A DNA stretch of 64,000 nucleotides from Flavobacterium sp. HTF (GTDB lineage: Bacteria > Bacteroidota > Bacteroidia > Flavobacteriales > Flavobacteriaceae). Each line of letters opens with the position of its first letter. The stretch's first letter is position 1. This document shows positions 1 through 8,467 of this stretch, piece after piece. The notes beneath the pieces were generated by a model. It did not search any database. It was not told where the DNA came from and saw nothing but the letters and a program-made list of their open reading frames with translations. Location: NCBI RefSeq assembly GCF_003105115.1, contig NZ_QETH01000006.1, positions 1 through 64,000 of the forward strand, read 5' to 3'. The translations under genes were made by a program, and so were the position numbers.

Positions 1-23
1 ATAAAGCCAATGAAAGACAGACA

Positions 24-167
24 CTAAATATAATACGCCAATCTCTTCAAATCTTCCATAAATTTTGTTGAAATTTGTCCCGTGGAGGTCACAAAGCCAA
101 ATGGAGCCACTTGAAGACAATTGGCACCATTTTTTTTTACAACCTCTTTCAATAACCTAACTTTGAA
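24..167 (-). pseudogene. 3' remnant of an unrecognised gene, copy 1
   Basis: On the minus strand a 47-codon stretch is open to a TAG stop at 24-26 and is closed upstream by TGA at 168-170, so only the 3' end of a gene survives. It ends in a peptide reading TGQISTKFMEDLKRLAYYI. The same end, with mostly conservative changes and the stop in the same place, recurs at 2588-2647. Two diverged copies keeping one reading frame argue that it was once protein-coding. I do not recognise the family. The matching DNA continues past the stop (about 7-23), so the duplication was not limited to the coding part. Confidence 0.45.
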
Positions 168-538
168 TCATTTTTGCTTTTATACTGTTTCTTTAGAATC
201 ACGATAGAACGAATAAAGAATTTAAAGATCTATTTACACAAAAAACTAAGATGAGTTTTAAACTTATCACTGGATAACTTAACGAGATTCGAACAGCAAT
301 AATGAAGAATAATTATGACTTTATAACCTACTAAATCTTATTTTAAAATGGTTTACTATTTCATAATTATATGTATTTTCCGCTCTCATGTTTTTCATTA
401 TAATTATTTCTCGGGTGAAGTAAATAATTGGTTTATTTCATTCCGATCATTTGCCAAAGTTTCTCCGAAAAGGATAAATACGCTGAATTACTTTCTCTCG
501 TCTAAAAATTGCTTACTATTCGCATTTTTACAATTTAA
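168..538. other. AT-rich gap without a supported gene
   Basis: The stretch is AT-rich with short open frames only. The 69-codon plus-strand frame at 348-557 has no recognisable composition or motif and is treated as chance. No hairpin or promoter stood out. Confidence 0.5.
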
Positions 539-877
539 TGGCATTTCGATCGAGTAATTTTACTTTCTGCAAAAATTGGAAAATCAGAGTGGTTTAAAGT
601 AAAAACTACCTCTATAAAGAAGCCACAAACGCAGCATTTAATCCTAAATCCTGTAATTTTGAGAAAAAACAAAAATGAGCCAAGATGGATAGTTGTCAAA
701 ACCGAAAGCAACAGAGAGGTATCCAGGCTATTTTTTGACTTTGAGATGGAAATCTTCGAGTTGGAAGAATGCATAAAGATTAAATACGAAAACTGCGAAC
801 AGGTGCCCTCCATCTGCAGACTGCTGGTGGATGCGAACATTGACATCTTGGAAATTTATCTTACTCCCAGAATGTGA
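539..877 (+). pseudogene. Possible 5'-truncated gene remnant (ABC ATPase tail-like?)
   Basis: A frame is open from 539 to the stop at 877 (about 112 codons) without any ATG near its beginning; the only usable in-frame start is TTG at 659, giving 72 residues. The C-terminal part (EQVPSICRLLVDANIDILEI) looks like protein and weakly resembles the end of drug-type ABC transporter ATPases, where a VPxINRxLVExG pattern precedes the last strand. No Walker or signature motif is present, so a functional ATPase is excluded. The reading is either a small unknown protein with a TTG start or a gene fragment. Confidence 0.3.
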
Positions 878-1064
878 ATATATTATATTTTGGATAGATA
901 ATTCTAGTAATTTTAAACAACTTATGGATTATATGTAATTTGCTAAGGAAAAATTGAGGCAGCTTAATTACTAGTATTGACTGCCCGGAAATGTAATAAT
1001 AAATATAAAAGTAGCAATATTACAGTGCTAAAATATTCCGACACATCTAAAAAACACAACTCAA

Positions 1065-2231
1065 ATGAACATCAGTAAACTTAATCATTTATTTATCACG
1101 TGTTGTATTGCTATTCTTTTTGCTTGCTCAACAAAACGTGGCGAGACTGCAGTAAAAGAAAATAAAATCATAAAAGCAGATTTATTATCTATAGAAATTG
1201 AAAAATTAGGATTAGAATTTACCAGAAAGAACAATGTTCCCGGTATAGCCGTAGCTGTTATTCAAAATGGAAAAATCATATCGATTCAATGCATCGGTTA
1301 TGCTGATTCGGCAACTAAAAAACCCATAACACCACAAACAATTTTTAATATTGGCTCAATTTCGAAGGTTGTATCCGCTTGGGGATTTATGAAACTTACT
1401 GAAAATGGTCTTGTACAACTTGATGAGCCAGTTAATCAATCTTTAACCCGATGGCAACTACCTAAATCCCAATACGATATATCAAAAGTTACACTTCGAC
1501 GACTTCTCAGCCATACATCGGGTCTCTCTGTGCATGGATATGGCGGGTTTGAGCAAGGAACCAAAATATTAAGTTTAGAAGAATCCCTAAACGGAAAAAC
1601 AAAAAAAAATGGAGAAGGTGTACATCTTATAAATGAGCCAGGAACAAAGTGGGACTATTCTGGGGGCGGTTACACGCTGGCACAATTATTTCTTGAAGAA
1701 AAAACAAAGGAAAAATTTGCTGACTATATGAAAAAAAATGTATTCCAACCTTTGGGATTAGTTAATACCTCCTATGAATGGACCGAAGGCATGAAAGCGA
1801 ATTCTGCTACTGCGTACGACACGCTTGGAAATGCTATAAAAAACAGAATATTTACAGAACAAGCAGCAGCAGGATTACAAACATCGGTGCTGGACTTAGC
1901 ACATTTTGCAGAGCTATCTATTACAACTGATTCTCGGAAGTTAAATAAAGTTTTAAAGCCAGAAACAATACAATTGATGGAGCAACCTGTTTTTCCATAT
2001 TCCAATGAAGGAGAAAGTGGTCTTGGATACCGATTCATGAATTATGAAGGTCTCCAAACAATTGGACATACTGGAGAAAACGTAGGTTGGAGTGCGGCAA
2101 TGTTTTTGCATTTACCTACCAAGAGCGGTATTGTGATGCTTTGCAATGGCTCCAACGGAGATCGTGTGTGGTTCCCAATCTATCAGAGCTGGGCAAAGAC
2201 AATTAAGGCAAACCAAACGCAGACCCACTGA
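1065..2231 (+). CDS. Serine hydrolase of the class C beta-lactamase family, lipoprotein
   Basis: A 388-residue penicillin-binding-protein/beta-lactamase-fold serine hydrolase. The N-terminus has a lipoprotein signal ending in LFAC (Cys21), so it is probably anchored in the envelope. The nucleophile motif SISK is at residues 98-101, the second motif reads Y198-S-G instead of the YxN of true AmpC enzymes, and HTG at 335-337 replaces KTG. These variants are usual in the esterase/peptidase/Beta-lactamase_2-type members, so real beta-lactam hydrolysis is doubtful. It stands alone between two copies of an unrelated gene end (24-167 and 2588-2647). Substrate cannot be told from sequence. Confidence 0.85.
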   Translation: MNISKLNHLFITCCIAILFACSTKRGETAVKENKIIKADLLSIEIEKLGLEFTRKNNVPGIAVAVIQNGKIISIQCIGYADSATKKPITPQTIFNIGSISKVVSAWGFMKLTENGLVQLDEPVNQSLTRWQLPKSQYDISKVTLRRLLSHTSGLSVHGYGGFEQGTKILSLEESLNGKTKKNGEGVHLINEPGTKWDYSGGGYTLAQLFLEEKTKEKFADYMKKNVFQPLGLVNTSYEWTEGMKANSATAYDTLGNAIKNRIFTEQAAAGLQTSVLDLAHFAELSITTDSRKLNKVLKPETIQLMEQPVFPYSNEGESGLGYRFMNYEGLQTIGHTGENVGWSAAMFLHLPTKSGIVMLCNGSNGDRVWFPIYQSWAKTIKANQTQTH

Positions 2232-2587
2232 AACATTAAAGCTGCAGTTAAAAAAAATAAAGAGTATTAGATAATTATAATCTAGTTGATGTTATAGATA
2301 ATAAAATTGACTTCTTATTTAATCTGATAAAAAATAAAATTAATAACATTTTACCACAAAAAGCCAACAATAATTTTAAATAAAATACTAACTATCAATA
2401 CTTTACACTTAATGATCATTTTTTTAGAACTATGACATATTTTCTGTGCCAAAATTTAATTTCGATCTTTTTACTTAAAAATAGATTATCACTAGCTTTA
2501 AAATACTTAGGAAAATTAAACAGATTTTTGATTCAATCCCCAACAGGACTACCAAACCAAATTTACATCGCCAATGAAAGAGAGACG
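2232..2587. other. AT-rich gap without a supported gene
   Basis: The region has strong AT bias. The 60-codon plus frame at 2432-2614 lies opposite the relic described at 2588-2647 and has no support. I see no convincing terminator after the serine hydrolase. Confidence 0.5.
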
Positions 2588-2647
2588 CTACAGATAGTAA
2601 GCCAATTTCTTTAAATCATCCAAAAAAGATGTTGAAATTTGTCCCGT
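2588..2647 (-). pseudogene. 3' remnant of an unrecognised gene, copy 2
   Basis: The last 19 codons and TAG stop (2588-2590) of a gene whose other copy lies at 24-167. The peptides read TGQISTSFLDDLKKLAYYL here and TGQISTKFMEDLKRLAYYI there. Similarity stops abruptly at about 2648, where GC-rich unrelated DNA begins, so this copy was cut by a rearrangement. Similarity also covers 2571-2587, beyond the stop. Confidence 0.45.
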
Positions 2648-2650
2648 TAA

Positions 2651-2989
2651 GGCCCAGTTTTAACTGCCTGCGCTCCATCGGATTTCTGGCCGCCCCGGAT
2701 ACAGACCAGCTATGGGAGCCTGACGATCGATAAGAACACGCAGGGCCAGAACAGTTTTATGTCGATGCGCAGCGGCTTTGATGCCGGTGAGAACTGCCCT
2801 GTTGTGGATTATACTGTCTGGGTGAGCTTCCATACCGACTGTGAGGGTGCCCTGTCCTGTTATGAATTGGTTAAGAAAGGTGAAATAAAATGCTTAAACG
2901 ACGCTGTGGAGACCTATTGCAGGGAGATATTGGGAAGGTTAAAAGAAAAAAACATACCAGGTCTTTTTTCTTCCGATCCTTTCAAATGA
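2651..2989 (+). pseudogene. 5'-truncated GC-rich ORF, probable mobile-element relic
   Basis: The frame is open from 2651, directly after a TAA at 2648-2650, to the stop at 2987-2989 (112 codons). Its upstream part has no start codon, and the first ATG (2759) falls inside the continuous coding-like sequence, so the gene has lost its 5' end at the junction near 2650. It is much richer in G+C than its surroundings and similar in base use to the traG relic at 13080-13970. The C-terminal part (residues ELVKKGEIKCLNDAVETYC) looks like a small soluble helical protein. I do not recognise the family. Origin from a conjugative element is inferred from composition only. Confidence 0.45.
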
Positions 2990-3263
2990 GGCATGACCTA
3001 CCGGCTACCCATCAGGATATCAGCTTATGAGATAAGCGAGAATTAATGATTTAACTCGTTGACAGCCTAAGGAGGGCAACTAATTTATTTTAACAGCGAA
3101 TATACCATTTCATTTAATCTCAACAGCAACAGAAAGACAAAACAAAAATTCATTCAATACCTGTTTTGACTGGTATCTGGGCGAAGCCGTTTAAAAATTA
3201 CAGAAAATGGGATAATCAAAGATCCATGACCCGTTGCGTTCGCATTTTGCGAGTAAGGGTTCC

Positions 3264-4937
3264 TTATGGTTTGCCGGTATAGGCAATCAAAGCAGGAAGC
3301 AGAATATGAAATAGTGCTCCTCCACTGCCTGCTTCCGCATAAATCTGGCCACCATGATTTTGAACTACTTTCTCGCAGATTGCAAGCCCGATTCCTGTTC
3401 CGCTATATTCCATCTTACCGTGGAGGCGATGGAAAATTTTAAAAATTTTCAGCGCCTGCTTCTCTTCAAATCCAATGCCATTATCACTCACTGTAATTCG
3501 GTGATACTCTTTTTCAGGATCTAATTTTATTTGTCTGATATCAGTATTTCCAGACACTAACTGATATGAAATTTTAATTACAGGGTCAACTCCAGATTTC
3601 CTGTACTTTAAGGCATTGGACAAAAGGTTATCAAAAAGCTGTGTCATCTGGGTCGGTATGGCAGTAATAGTCGGTAGAACAGCTGATTCGATTAATGCGC
3701 TGGTTTCTTCGATCAACAGCTCAAATTCAACTTGTATTTCCGCCAGCACAGCATTCAGATCAACACTTTCAAAATTGTCTGTTCTACCAAGCTTAGAATA
3801 GGACAATATATCCCGAATAAGTGCTGACATACGGTCTGTGGAGTTGTAAATCTTTTCTAGATATCGTCTTGAACTATCGCTGATGTCTACTATATTATGC
3901 TCGAGCATCTGGGTGAAAGTACTTATTTTTCTGACAGGTTCCTGCAGATCATGTGACGCAATAAATGCAAATTGTGCCAGTGCCTCATTTGATTTTTCAA
4001 GTTCATCATTAGAATTTTTGAGCTCCGCCACAATTTCTTCCACTCGCTGCCTTGACTTAACCTGTTCGGTAACGTCAATAGCTACAGACAATACGCCGGA
4101 ATTACGCGGGTCATCTTGCATAATGGGTTCATAAACAAAGTTAACATAGACAGTCTCAACGTTTCCGTTTCGGTACAAAGCAACAGGCAGTTCATTGGCA
4201 ATGAATCGTTCACCGGAGGAATAGACCTTAAACATTAGTTCTTTTAATCCCTGCTCACCAGCCTCTGGAAGTACTTCAAAAATCGGCTTATTTAAAGACT
4301 CCTCTTCTGTCCTGCCCCATAACTCAAGAACTTTTTTATTCGCAACTTCAACTATATGATCCTGACCTCTAAAAATAGCCATTGCGACGGGCGACTGGAT
4401 TATCATATTTTGTAGTACCTTTTTGCTGTTTTCCAGTGCTGCCCTTATCATGACCGTTTCAGTAACTTCCGATACAATAGCCAGAACTCCATTGATTTTG
4501 TCGTCTTTTCCAAGTATCGGACTGTAAAAAATATCAAAATAACATTTTTCTGCATAACCGTTTCTTTCTAAAATAAGCTCCAGCTCTTTATAACTAAGTC
4601 CTTCTCCCTGAAAAACGCTGTTAAACATTATCACCAAGGTATCCTTAATTTCACTGTATGTGTTAAGAATGTTATTTCCAAGAGCCAGGGGATGCTTAGA
4701 TTTTCCTAAAATGGGACGATATGCATCATTATACAGATGAATACGGTCCGGACCCCAAATTATATTGATCGCACATGGACTGTCCAGCATAATGCTGACA
4801 CTTAAAAGAAGGCCTTCCGGCCATCGCGCCAGTTCTCCTAAAGATGTTTTACTCCAGTCATACGATCTGATCAATCTTCTCATTTCGCCCTCACCTTCCA
4901 AGAAAGCCGGTATATTTATATTAGTATTGTCACCCAT
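3264..4937 (-). CDS. PAS-domain sensor histidine kinase
   Basis: 557 residues with no membrane segment, so probably cytoplasmic. PAS-like modules occupy about 40-165 and 175-295. A short coiled linker leads to a HisKA domain with phospho-acceptor His329 in ASHDLQEPVRK. The ATPase domain has the N box at 437-445 (NLLSNALKY), then DNGIGF and GTGIGLAI. This is the bacteriophytochrome-like kinase type common in Flavobacterium. The receiver gene at 4943-5323 precedes it by 5 bp, so the two are almost certainly co-transcribed partners. The signal sensed by the PAS domains is unknown. Confidence 0.9.
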   Translation of the reverse strand: MGDNTNINIPAFLEGEGEMRRLIRSYDWSKTSLGELARWPEGLLLSVSIMLDSPCAINIIWGPDRIHLYNDAYRPILGKSKHPLALGNNILNTYSEIKDTLVIMFNSVFQGEGLSYKELELILERNGYAEKCYFDIFYSPILGKDDKINGVLAIVSEVTETVMIRAALENSKKVLQNMIIQSPVAMAIFRGQDHIVEVANKKVLELWGRTEEESLNKPIFEVLPEAGEQGLKELMFKVYSSGERFIANELPVALYRNGNVETVYVNFVYEPIMQDDPRNSGVLSVAIDVTEQVKSRQRVEEIVAELKNSNDELEKSNEALAQFAFIASHDLQEPVRKISTFTQMLEHNIVDISDSSRRYLEKIYNSTDRMSALIRDILSYSKLGRTDNFESVDLNAVLAEIQVEFELLIEETSALIESAVLPTITAIPTQMTQLFDNLLSNALKYRKSGVDPVIKISYQLVSGNTDIRQIKLDPEKEYHRITVSDNGIGFEEKQALKIFKIFHRLHGKMEYSGTGIGLAICEKVVQNHGGQIYAEAGSGGALFHILLPALIAYTGKP

Positions 4938-4942
4938 CCAGA

Positions 4943-5323
4943 TTAAAGTAATATAGATTTAAGGATATCGACAAGCTTATCAAACCGGTCTGGTTTGGTA
5001 ATGAAGTTGGCTGCACCAAGATCCTTTGTTATTTGAATAGTCTGAGGATCTGAAGAGGTAGAGAAAATAATAACAGGAATGTCCTGAATGTTTTCTTCTT
5101 TCTTTAATCCCAGTAAGAATTCCTGTCCGCTCATGATAGGCATATTTAAATCCAGAAAAATCACATCAGCTTCTATTTCCTTAACGCGAAGACTCTTCAA
5201 AGCTTTACTGGCGTTTGTAAAGCTGTAAAATTGAAATTCGTTAGAGACACAGTTCAATGAATCTAAAAAGATCTCATGATCTTCTTTATCATCATCTATT
5301 AGTAGAATTTTGTAATATTGCAT
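4943..5323 (-). CDS. Single-domain response regulator (CheY/Rcp1-like)
   Basis: 126 residues forming one receiver domain with no output domain. The acidic pocket is Asp10-12, the phospho-acceptor is Asp58 in FLDLNMP, and the conserved Lys is Lys110 in FITKPDRF. It is the first gene of a two-gene operon with the histidine kinase just downstream. As there is no effector domain, signalling must continue through protein contact or a phosphorelay. It resembles the receivers at 12440, 37475 and 40180. Confidence 0.9.
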   Translation of the reverse strand: MQYYKILLIDDDKEDHEIFLDSLNCVSNEFQFYSFTNASKALKSLRVKEIEADVIFLDLNMPIMSGQEFLLGLKKEENIQDIPVIIFSTSSDPQTIQITKDLGAANFITKPDRFDKLVDILKSILL

Positions 5324-5626
5324 GTCATAAAGATAAAAATTTTCGATTAAAAATCAAAAGTTGCTATTGTTTTAGCGCATTAACAGATATCGAATATCAT
5401 TTTGACGATGCCAAAAGCAGTTATCAACAAGGTAATGCAAATGGTTCGGACTTCCGTACAACCCGCAGATTGCAATCCCGCATTACAAGCTCAGGAAGAA
5501 TTTATCATTTTGCTGCATGCCTGAACCGAACGGGTCCATTGAATAACCTGAAAGATCCATTTCCAAAATGTTTTTTAACTTGGAAATCTGACATGTATTT
5601 AGCAGATCTGCATACCACTTTATTAT
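5324..5626. other. Gap with degraded coding-like sequence
   Basis: Frame 1 stays open through this stretch (as part of 5257-5709) and frame 2 has a start at 5408 followed by several stops before the open part at 5627. The sequence may be the decayed 5' half of the gene whose end lies at 5627-5887, but the translated text does not look like a known family in any frame. Confidence 0.3.
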
Positions 5627-5887
5627 TTGGCGACTCAAATTATTACCATTTCGCAAGATGGAAAATATATTGGAAAAGAACAGATAGTCTCAAGAACAGA
5701 ACTCGCTGATGGTCAAATACAAATTGTTACTCAAAAAAAAGGAAAAGACGGTAATGATAGTAAAGAAGCCTTGATAAGACAAACTTATACGATAAGCAAA
5801 ACTGTATTTTCTATACGCAAAGAAGTTCTCTTTTCCGGAGAAAATAAATGGACCCAGAGACACGAATATATCTATTCCAAAAACTAA
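5627..5887 (+). pseudogene. Probable 3' part of an unidentified gene
   Basis: 86 codons ending in RHEYIYSKN. The alternation of beta-strand-like segments (ITISQDGKYIGKE, LIRQTYTISKTVFSIRKEV) looks like a genuine C-terminal beta domain, as in small secreted flavobacterial proteins. There is no good ribosome-binding site or signal peptide, and the first codon is TTG (5627). Upstream, stops interrupt the same frame at about 5520-5580, while a different frame is open across 5257-5709, which fits one or more frameshifts. No family is recognised. Confidence 0.35.
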
Positions 5888-6094
5888 AAAAACATTTCCA
5901 TGTGGGAGAGCATACCATTTTTACCACAAAGTTTTGGTTATGTAACGTTGGGATATATATACATCTTTAATTAAGAATTTTGGGGATGGCTTCACTATTC
6001 TTCCTCGATTTGGCTTCAACTATTCTCGATTTGGATACAGTCCTCACTTTTTTAATGGTCAACTTTGTTGTATTAATTTATATCACTTCAGATT

Positions 6095-6868
6095 ATGCAG
6101 ACATATGAAAAAAAAGTAGCACTGGTTTCCGGTGCCAATACAGGGGTAGGTTTCCAAATTGCTAAAGCTCTCGCCGATTATGGTTATATAGTATATGCAG
6201 GTTCGCGTGATCTTCACAAAGGGCAGGTTGCCGTTTCCGAAATTGGCGGCAATGCGACGGCCATTCAGCTGGATATAACAGATTCGGAATCTATTACTAC
6301 AGCAGTTAAAACCATTGAAAACCAATACGGATATCTGACATTGCTCGTCAATAATGCCGCTATCTCACACGCCGGACAATCCGGAAGAACTATGGAAGAA
6401 GTGTTAGGAGCACAGCGTGCAAGCATTGTCCCTATCGATGAGTTAAAAAGTGTTTGGGAAACGAATGTTTTCGGTACTTTAGCAGTCACACAGGCCTTTT
6501 TGCCATTGTTGCATAAAGTTCCTGCTGCAAGAATCGTGACCGTTTCGAGTTCATTAGGTTCATTGGGAATCAATTCAAATCCTGAAAATCCTTACCGTTC
6601 AGCATTCGATGCGGCTTATGGTGCTTCTAAAACAGCACTTAACGGCATCTTTCTGTCTCTGGCCATAGATCTGGAAAATACAAATGTTAAGGTTCATTTG
6701 GTAAGTCCGGGATTTACGGCAACGGCACTCAACAATTTCCAGGGCACAGATACTGTGGAAGAAGGATCTGTAGAACCCATCAGAGTGGCGTTGGCAGAAG
6801 ATCTTTCGACAGGCAGTTTTACAGGGCCATCTAATGTCAGCGGAAAAGATAACATTCTTCCCTGGTAA
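6095..6868 (+). CDS. Short-chain dehydrogenase/reductase (classical SDR)
   Basis: 257 residues with the classical SDR plan. The NAD(P)-binding glycine motif is SGANTGVG (12-19), NNAA is at 86-89, catalytic Ser lies in TVSSS near 151, and the YxxxK pair is Tyr175/Lys179 in YGASK. The Arg in GSRDL (residue 38) after the second strand suggests NADPH preference. The enzyme probably reduces a carbonyl compound or quinone; the substrate is unknown. A strong hairpin terminator follows, then an AraC-type regulator in the same direction. Confidence 0.9.
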   Translation: MQTYEKKVALVSGANTGVGFQIAKALADYGYIVYAGSRDLHKGQVAVSEIGGNATAIQLDITDSESITTAVKTIENQYGYLTLLVNNAAISHAGQSGRTMEEVLGAQRASIVPIDELKSVWETNVFGTLAVTQAFLPLLHKVPAARIVTVSSSLGSLGINSNPENPYRSAFDAAYGASKTALNGIFLSLAIDLENTNVKVHLVSPGFTATALNNFQGTDTVEEGSVEPIRVALAEDLSTGSFTGPSNVSGKDNILPW

Positions 6869-6884
6869 TATTATATCAGCTAAA

Positions 6885-6916
6885 AACCTGTGATCATAAT
6901 TGTCACAGGTTTTTTT
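6885..6916 (+). terminator. Rho-independent terminator after the SDR gene
   Basis: A 9-bp perfect stem AACCTGTGA/TCACAGGTT (6885-6893 with 6903-6911) is followed by a run of seven T. It lies 17 bp after the SDR stop codon and separates that gene from the AraC gene. Confidence 0.85.
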
Positions 6917-6930
6917 AATAAATTTACAAG

Positions 6931-7851
6931 ATGAAAAGCAAAGGTGATAAATTGATCCGTTTTATATCCATATCGGAAAGCCACCAGGCTTTCGGCCTGC
7001 CTGCACCCCAACATCCGTTGATCAGTCTGATCCATTTTAATGAAATCAATCCGTTCAATACAGAAATGGCTCCAATCTACGATATTGTAAATTTTTACAA
7101 GATCACTTTCATCACAAAAAATAGCGGCAGACTGAAATACGGACAGGATTATTATGATTTCAACGAAGGCAGTATGTTATTTTTAGCTCCTAATCAACTG
7201 GTAGGAAGTACTGATTATAACAGTAAGACTTACTGTTACATACTGCTTATTCATCCTGATTTTTTACTGGGGTATCCCCTGGCTAAAAAGATCAAGCAGT
7301 ATGGCTATTTTTCGTATGCTTCCAATGAGGCATTGCATCTTTCCGACAAAGAAAGAGAGGTGATCCTTTCCGTTTACAAGATTATGGAACAGGAGCTCAA
7401 CAGTGGGGTTGATGAGTTCAGCCAGGAAGTCGTTATCGCACAGATAGAACTGATGCTCAGTTACGTCAATCTGTTTTATAAACGTCAATTCATTACCCGT
7501 AAAGCAGTCAATAATGACATTCTGCAGAAGACAGAAACTATTTTGGATCAATACCTCAACGGTCTGGAATCTATTCATCTTGGCGTTCCCACCGTTCAAT
7601 ACCTTTCGGATCAATTGCATATTTCACCCGGTTATCTAAGTGATATGCTGCGTTCCCTGATTGGCAAAAGCACCCAGCAATATATCCACGAGAAGCTGAT
7701 CGAAAAAGCAAAGGAAAGATTAATAACCACCGAACTCACCATTGCTGAAATTGCTTACGAATTGGGGTTTGAACATCCGCAATCTTTTAGTAAACTATTT
7801 AAAACCAAAACCAATGTTACGCCTCTGGAATTCAGACAATCTTTTGATTAG
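6931..7851 (+). CDS. AraC-family transcriptional regulator
   Basis: 306 residues. The N-terminal part (about 30-170) fits a cupin-like sensing domain. The C-terminal 100 residues carry the two helix-turn-helix motifs of the AraC family: VQYLSDQLHISPGYLSDML near 212-230, and IAEIAYELGFEHPQSFSKLFK near 268-288. It lies directly downstream of the SDR gene, which it may control. This pairing (SDR plus AraC) is common in Bacteroidota. The start ATG at 6931 lies 15 bp past the terminator T-run, leaving a very short leader if transcribed from its own promoter. Confidence 0.9.
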   Translation: MKSKGDKLIRFISISESHQAFGLPAPQHPLISLIHFNEINPFNTEMAPIYDIVNFYKITFITKNSGRLKYGQDYYDFNEGSMLFLAPNQLVGSTDYNSKTYCYILLIHPDFLLGYPLAKKIKQYGYFSYASNEALHLSDKEREVILSVYKIMEQELNSGVDEFSQEVVIAQIELMLSYVNLFYKRQFITRKAVNNDILQKTETILDQYLNGLESIHLGVPTVQYLSDQLHISPGYLSDMLRSLIGKSTQQYIHEKLIEKAKERLITTELTIAEIAYELGFEHPQSFSKLFKTKTNVTPLEFRQSFD

Positions 7852-8019
7852 TTGGTTCTAAAATAATGCAAATCTCATATCTCTGCAATTCCTTCTGGGA
7901 TGTCGATCTCACCGACAACAAAACGTAGTTAAACGGAAGATTTTTTTTATACTCTTTTCAATACATCCTATTAGCTTATTTGATTTTTGCCAGTGATCCG
8001 TTTTTTACTCCATAGTATC

Positions 8020-8466
8020 TTATAATGAAGGCTTTTTCCCGATGACAAATGCTTTGAGCTCTGCTATCTTGCCCTCTTCGAATCGCCAGATATCACAATA
8101 ATCAAAATGTTCATATTTTCCGTCCTTATTTTTTAATCGGATTTCCCCCGTAACCATGACAAAATTGCCTTCTTCGATTGCCTTTTCCACACTGAACACC
8201 GGTGGCTCACAGTAGAACTCTTTCATATAAGCACGCACTTCCTCTTTCCCGTTAAGAATACGTTCACCAACGAAAACCCATTTGGTGTTTGGGGTACAGT
8301 ATGCTAAAAAACTTTCATAATCGCCATTTTTTACAAATTCATTGGCTTTGTGTAAGATTGTTGTATGTTTCATTTTTGTGTGTTGTTTTAAATGATTGTT
8401 TTTTGTTTGGGCACTAACACTGGATGAGACAATAAATAGTGCGATAATGATTACTGATTTTTTCAT
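8020..8466 (-). CDS. SnoaL/NTF2-like protein with signal peptide
   Basis: The annotated start is the ATG at 8464-8466 (MKKSVIIIALF), giving 148 residues. A frame extending 20 codons upstream runs into the preceding gene and lacks sense, whereas the chosen start gives a proper signal peptide cleaved near VSA/QT. The mature part (MKHTTILHKANEFVKNGDYESF, GKEEVRAYM, FDYCDIWRFEEGKI) has the cone-shaped NTF2-like fold pattern of SnoaL-type proteins. It starts 1 bp after the stop of the saccharopine-dehydrogenase-like gene, so the two form an operon. The ligand or reaction is unknown. Confidence 0.75.
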   Translation of the reverse strand: MKKSVIIIALFIVSSSVSAQTKNNHLKQHTKMKHTTILHKANEFVKNGDYESFLAYCTPNTKWVFVGERILNGKEEVRAYMKEFYCEPPVFSVEKAIEEGNFVMVTGEIRLKNKDGKYEHFDYCDIWRFEEGKIAELKAFVIGKKPSL

Positions 8467-8467
8467 T

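Noticed and set aside
348-557. 69-codon plus-strand frame
   Set aside because: Composition is that of random AT-rich DNA, no motif, no homologous look.
1065-2231. True class C beta-lactamase (antibiotic resistance) call
   Set aside because: The second and third motifs are YSG and HTG, and the protein is a lipoprotein, so a general serine hydrolase is the safer call.
2432-2614. 60-codon plus-strand frame in AT-rich DNA
   Set aside because: It lies partly opposite the minus-strand gene-end relic at 2588-2647; no motif.
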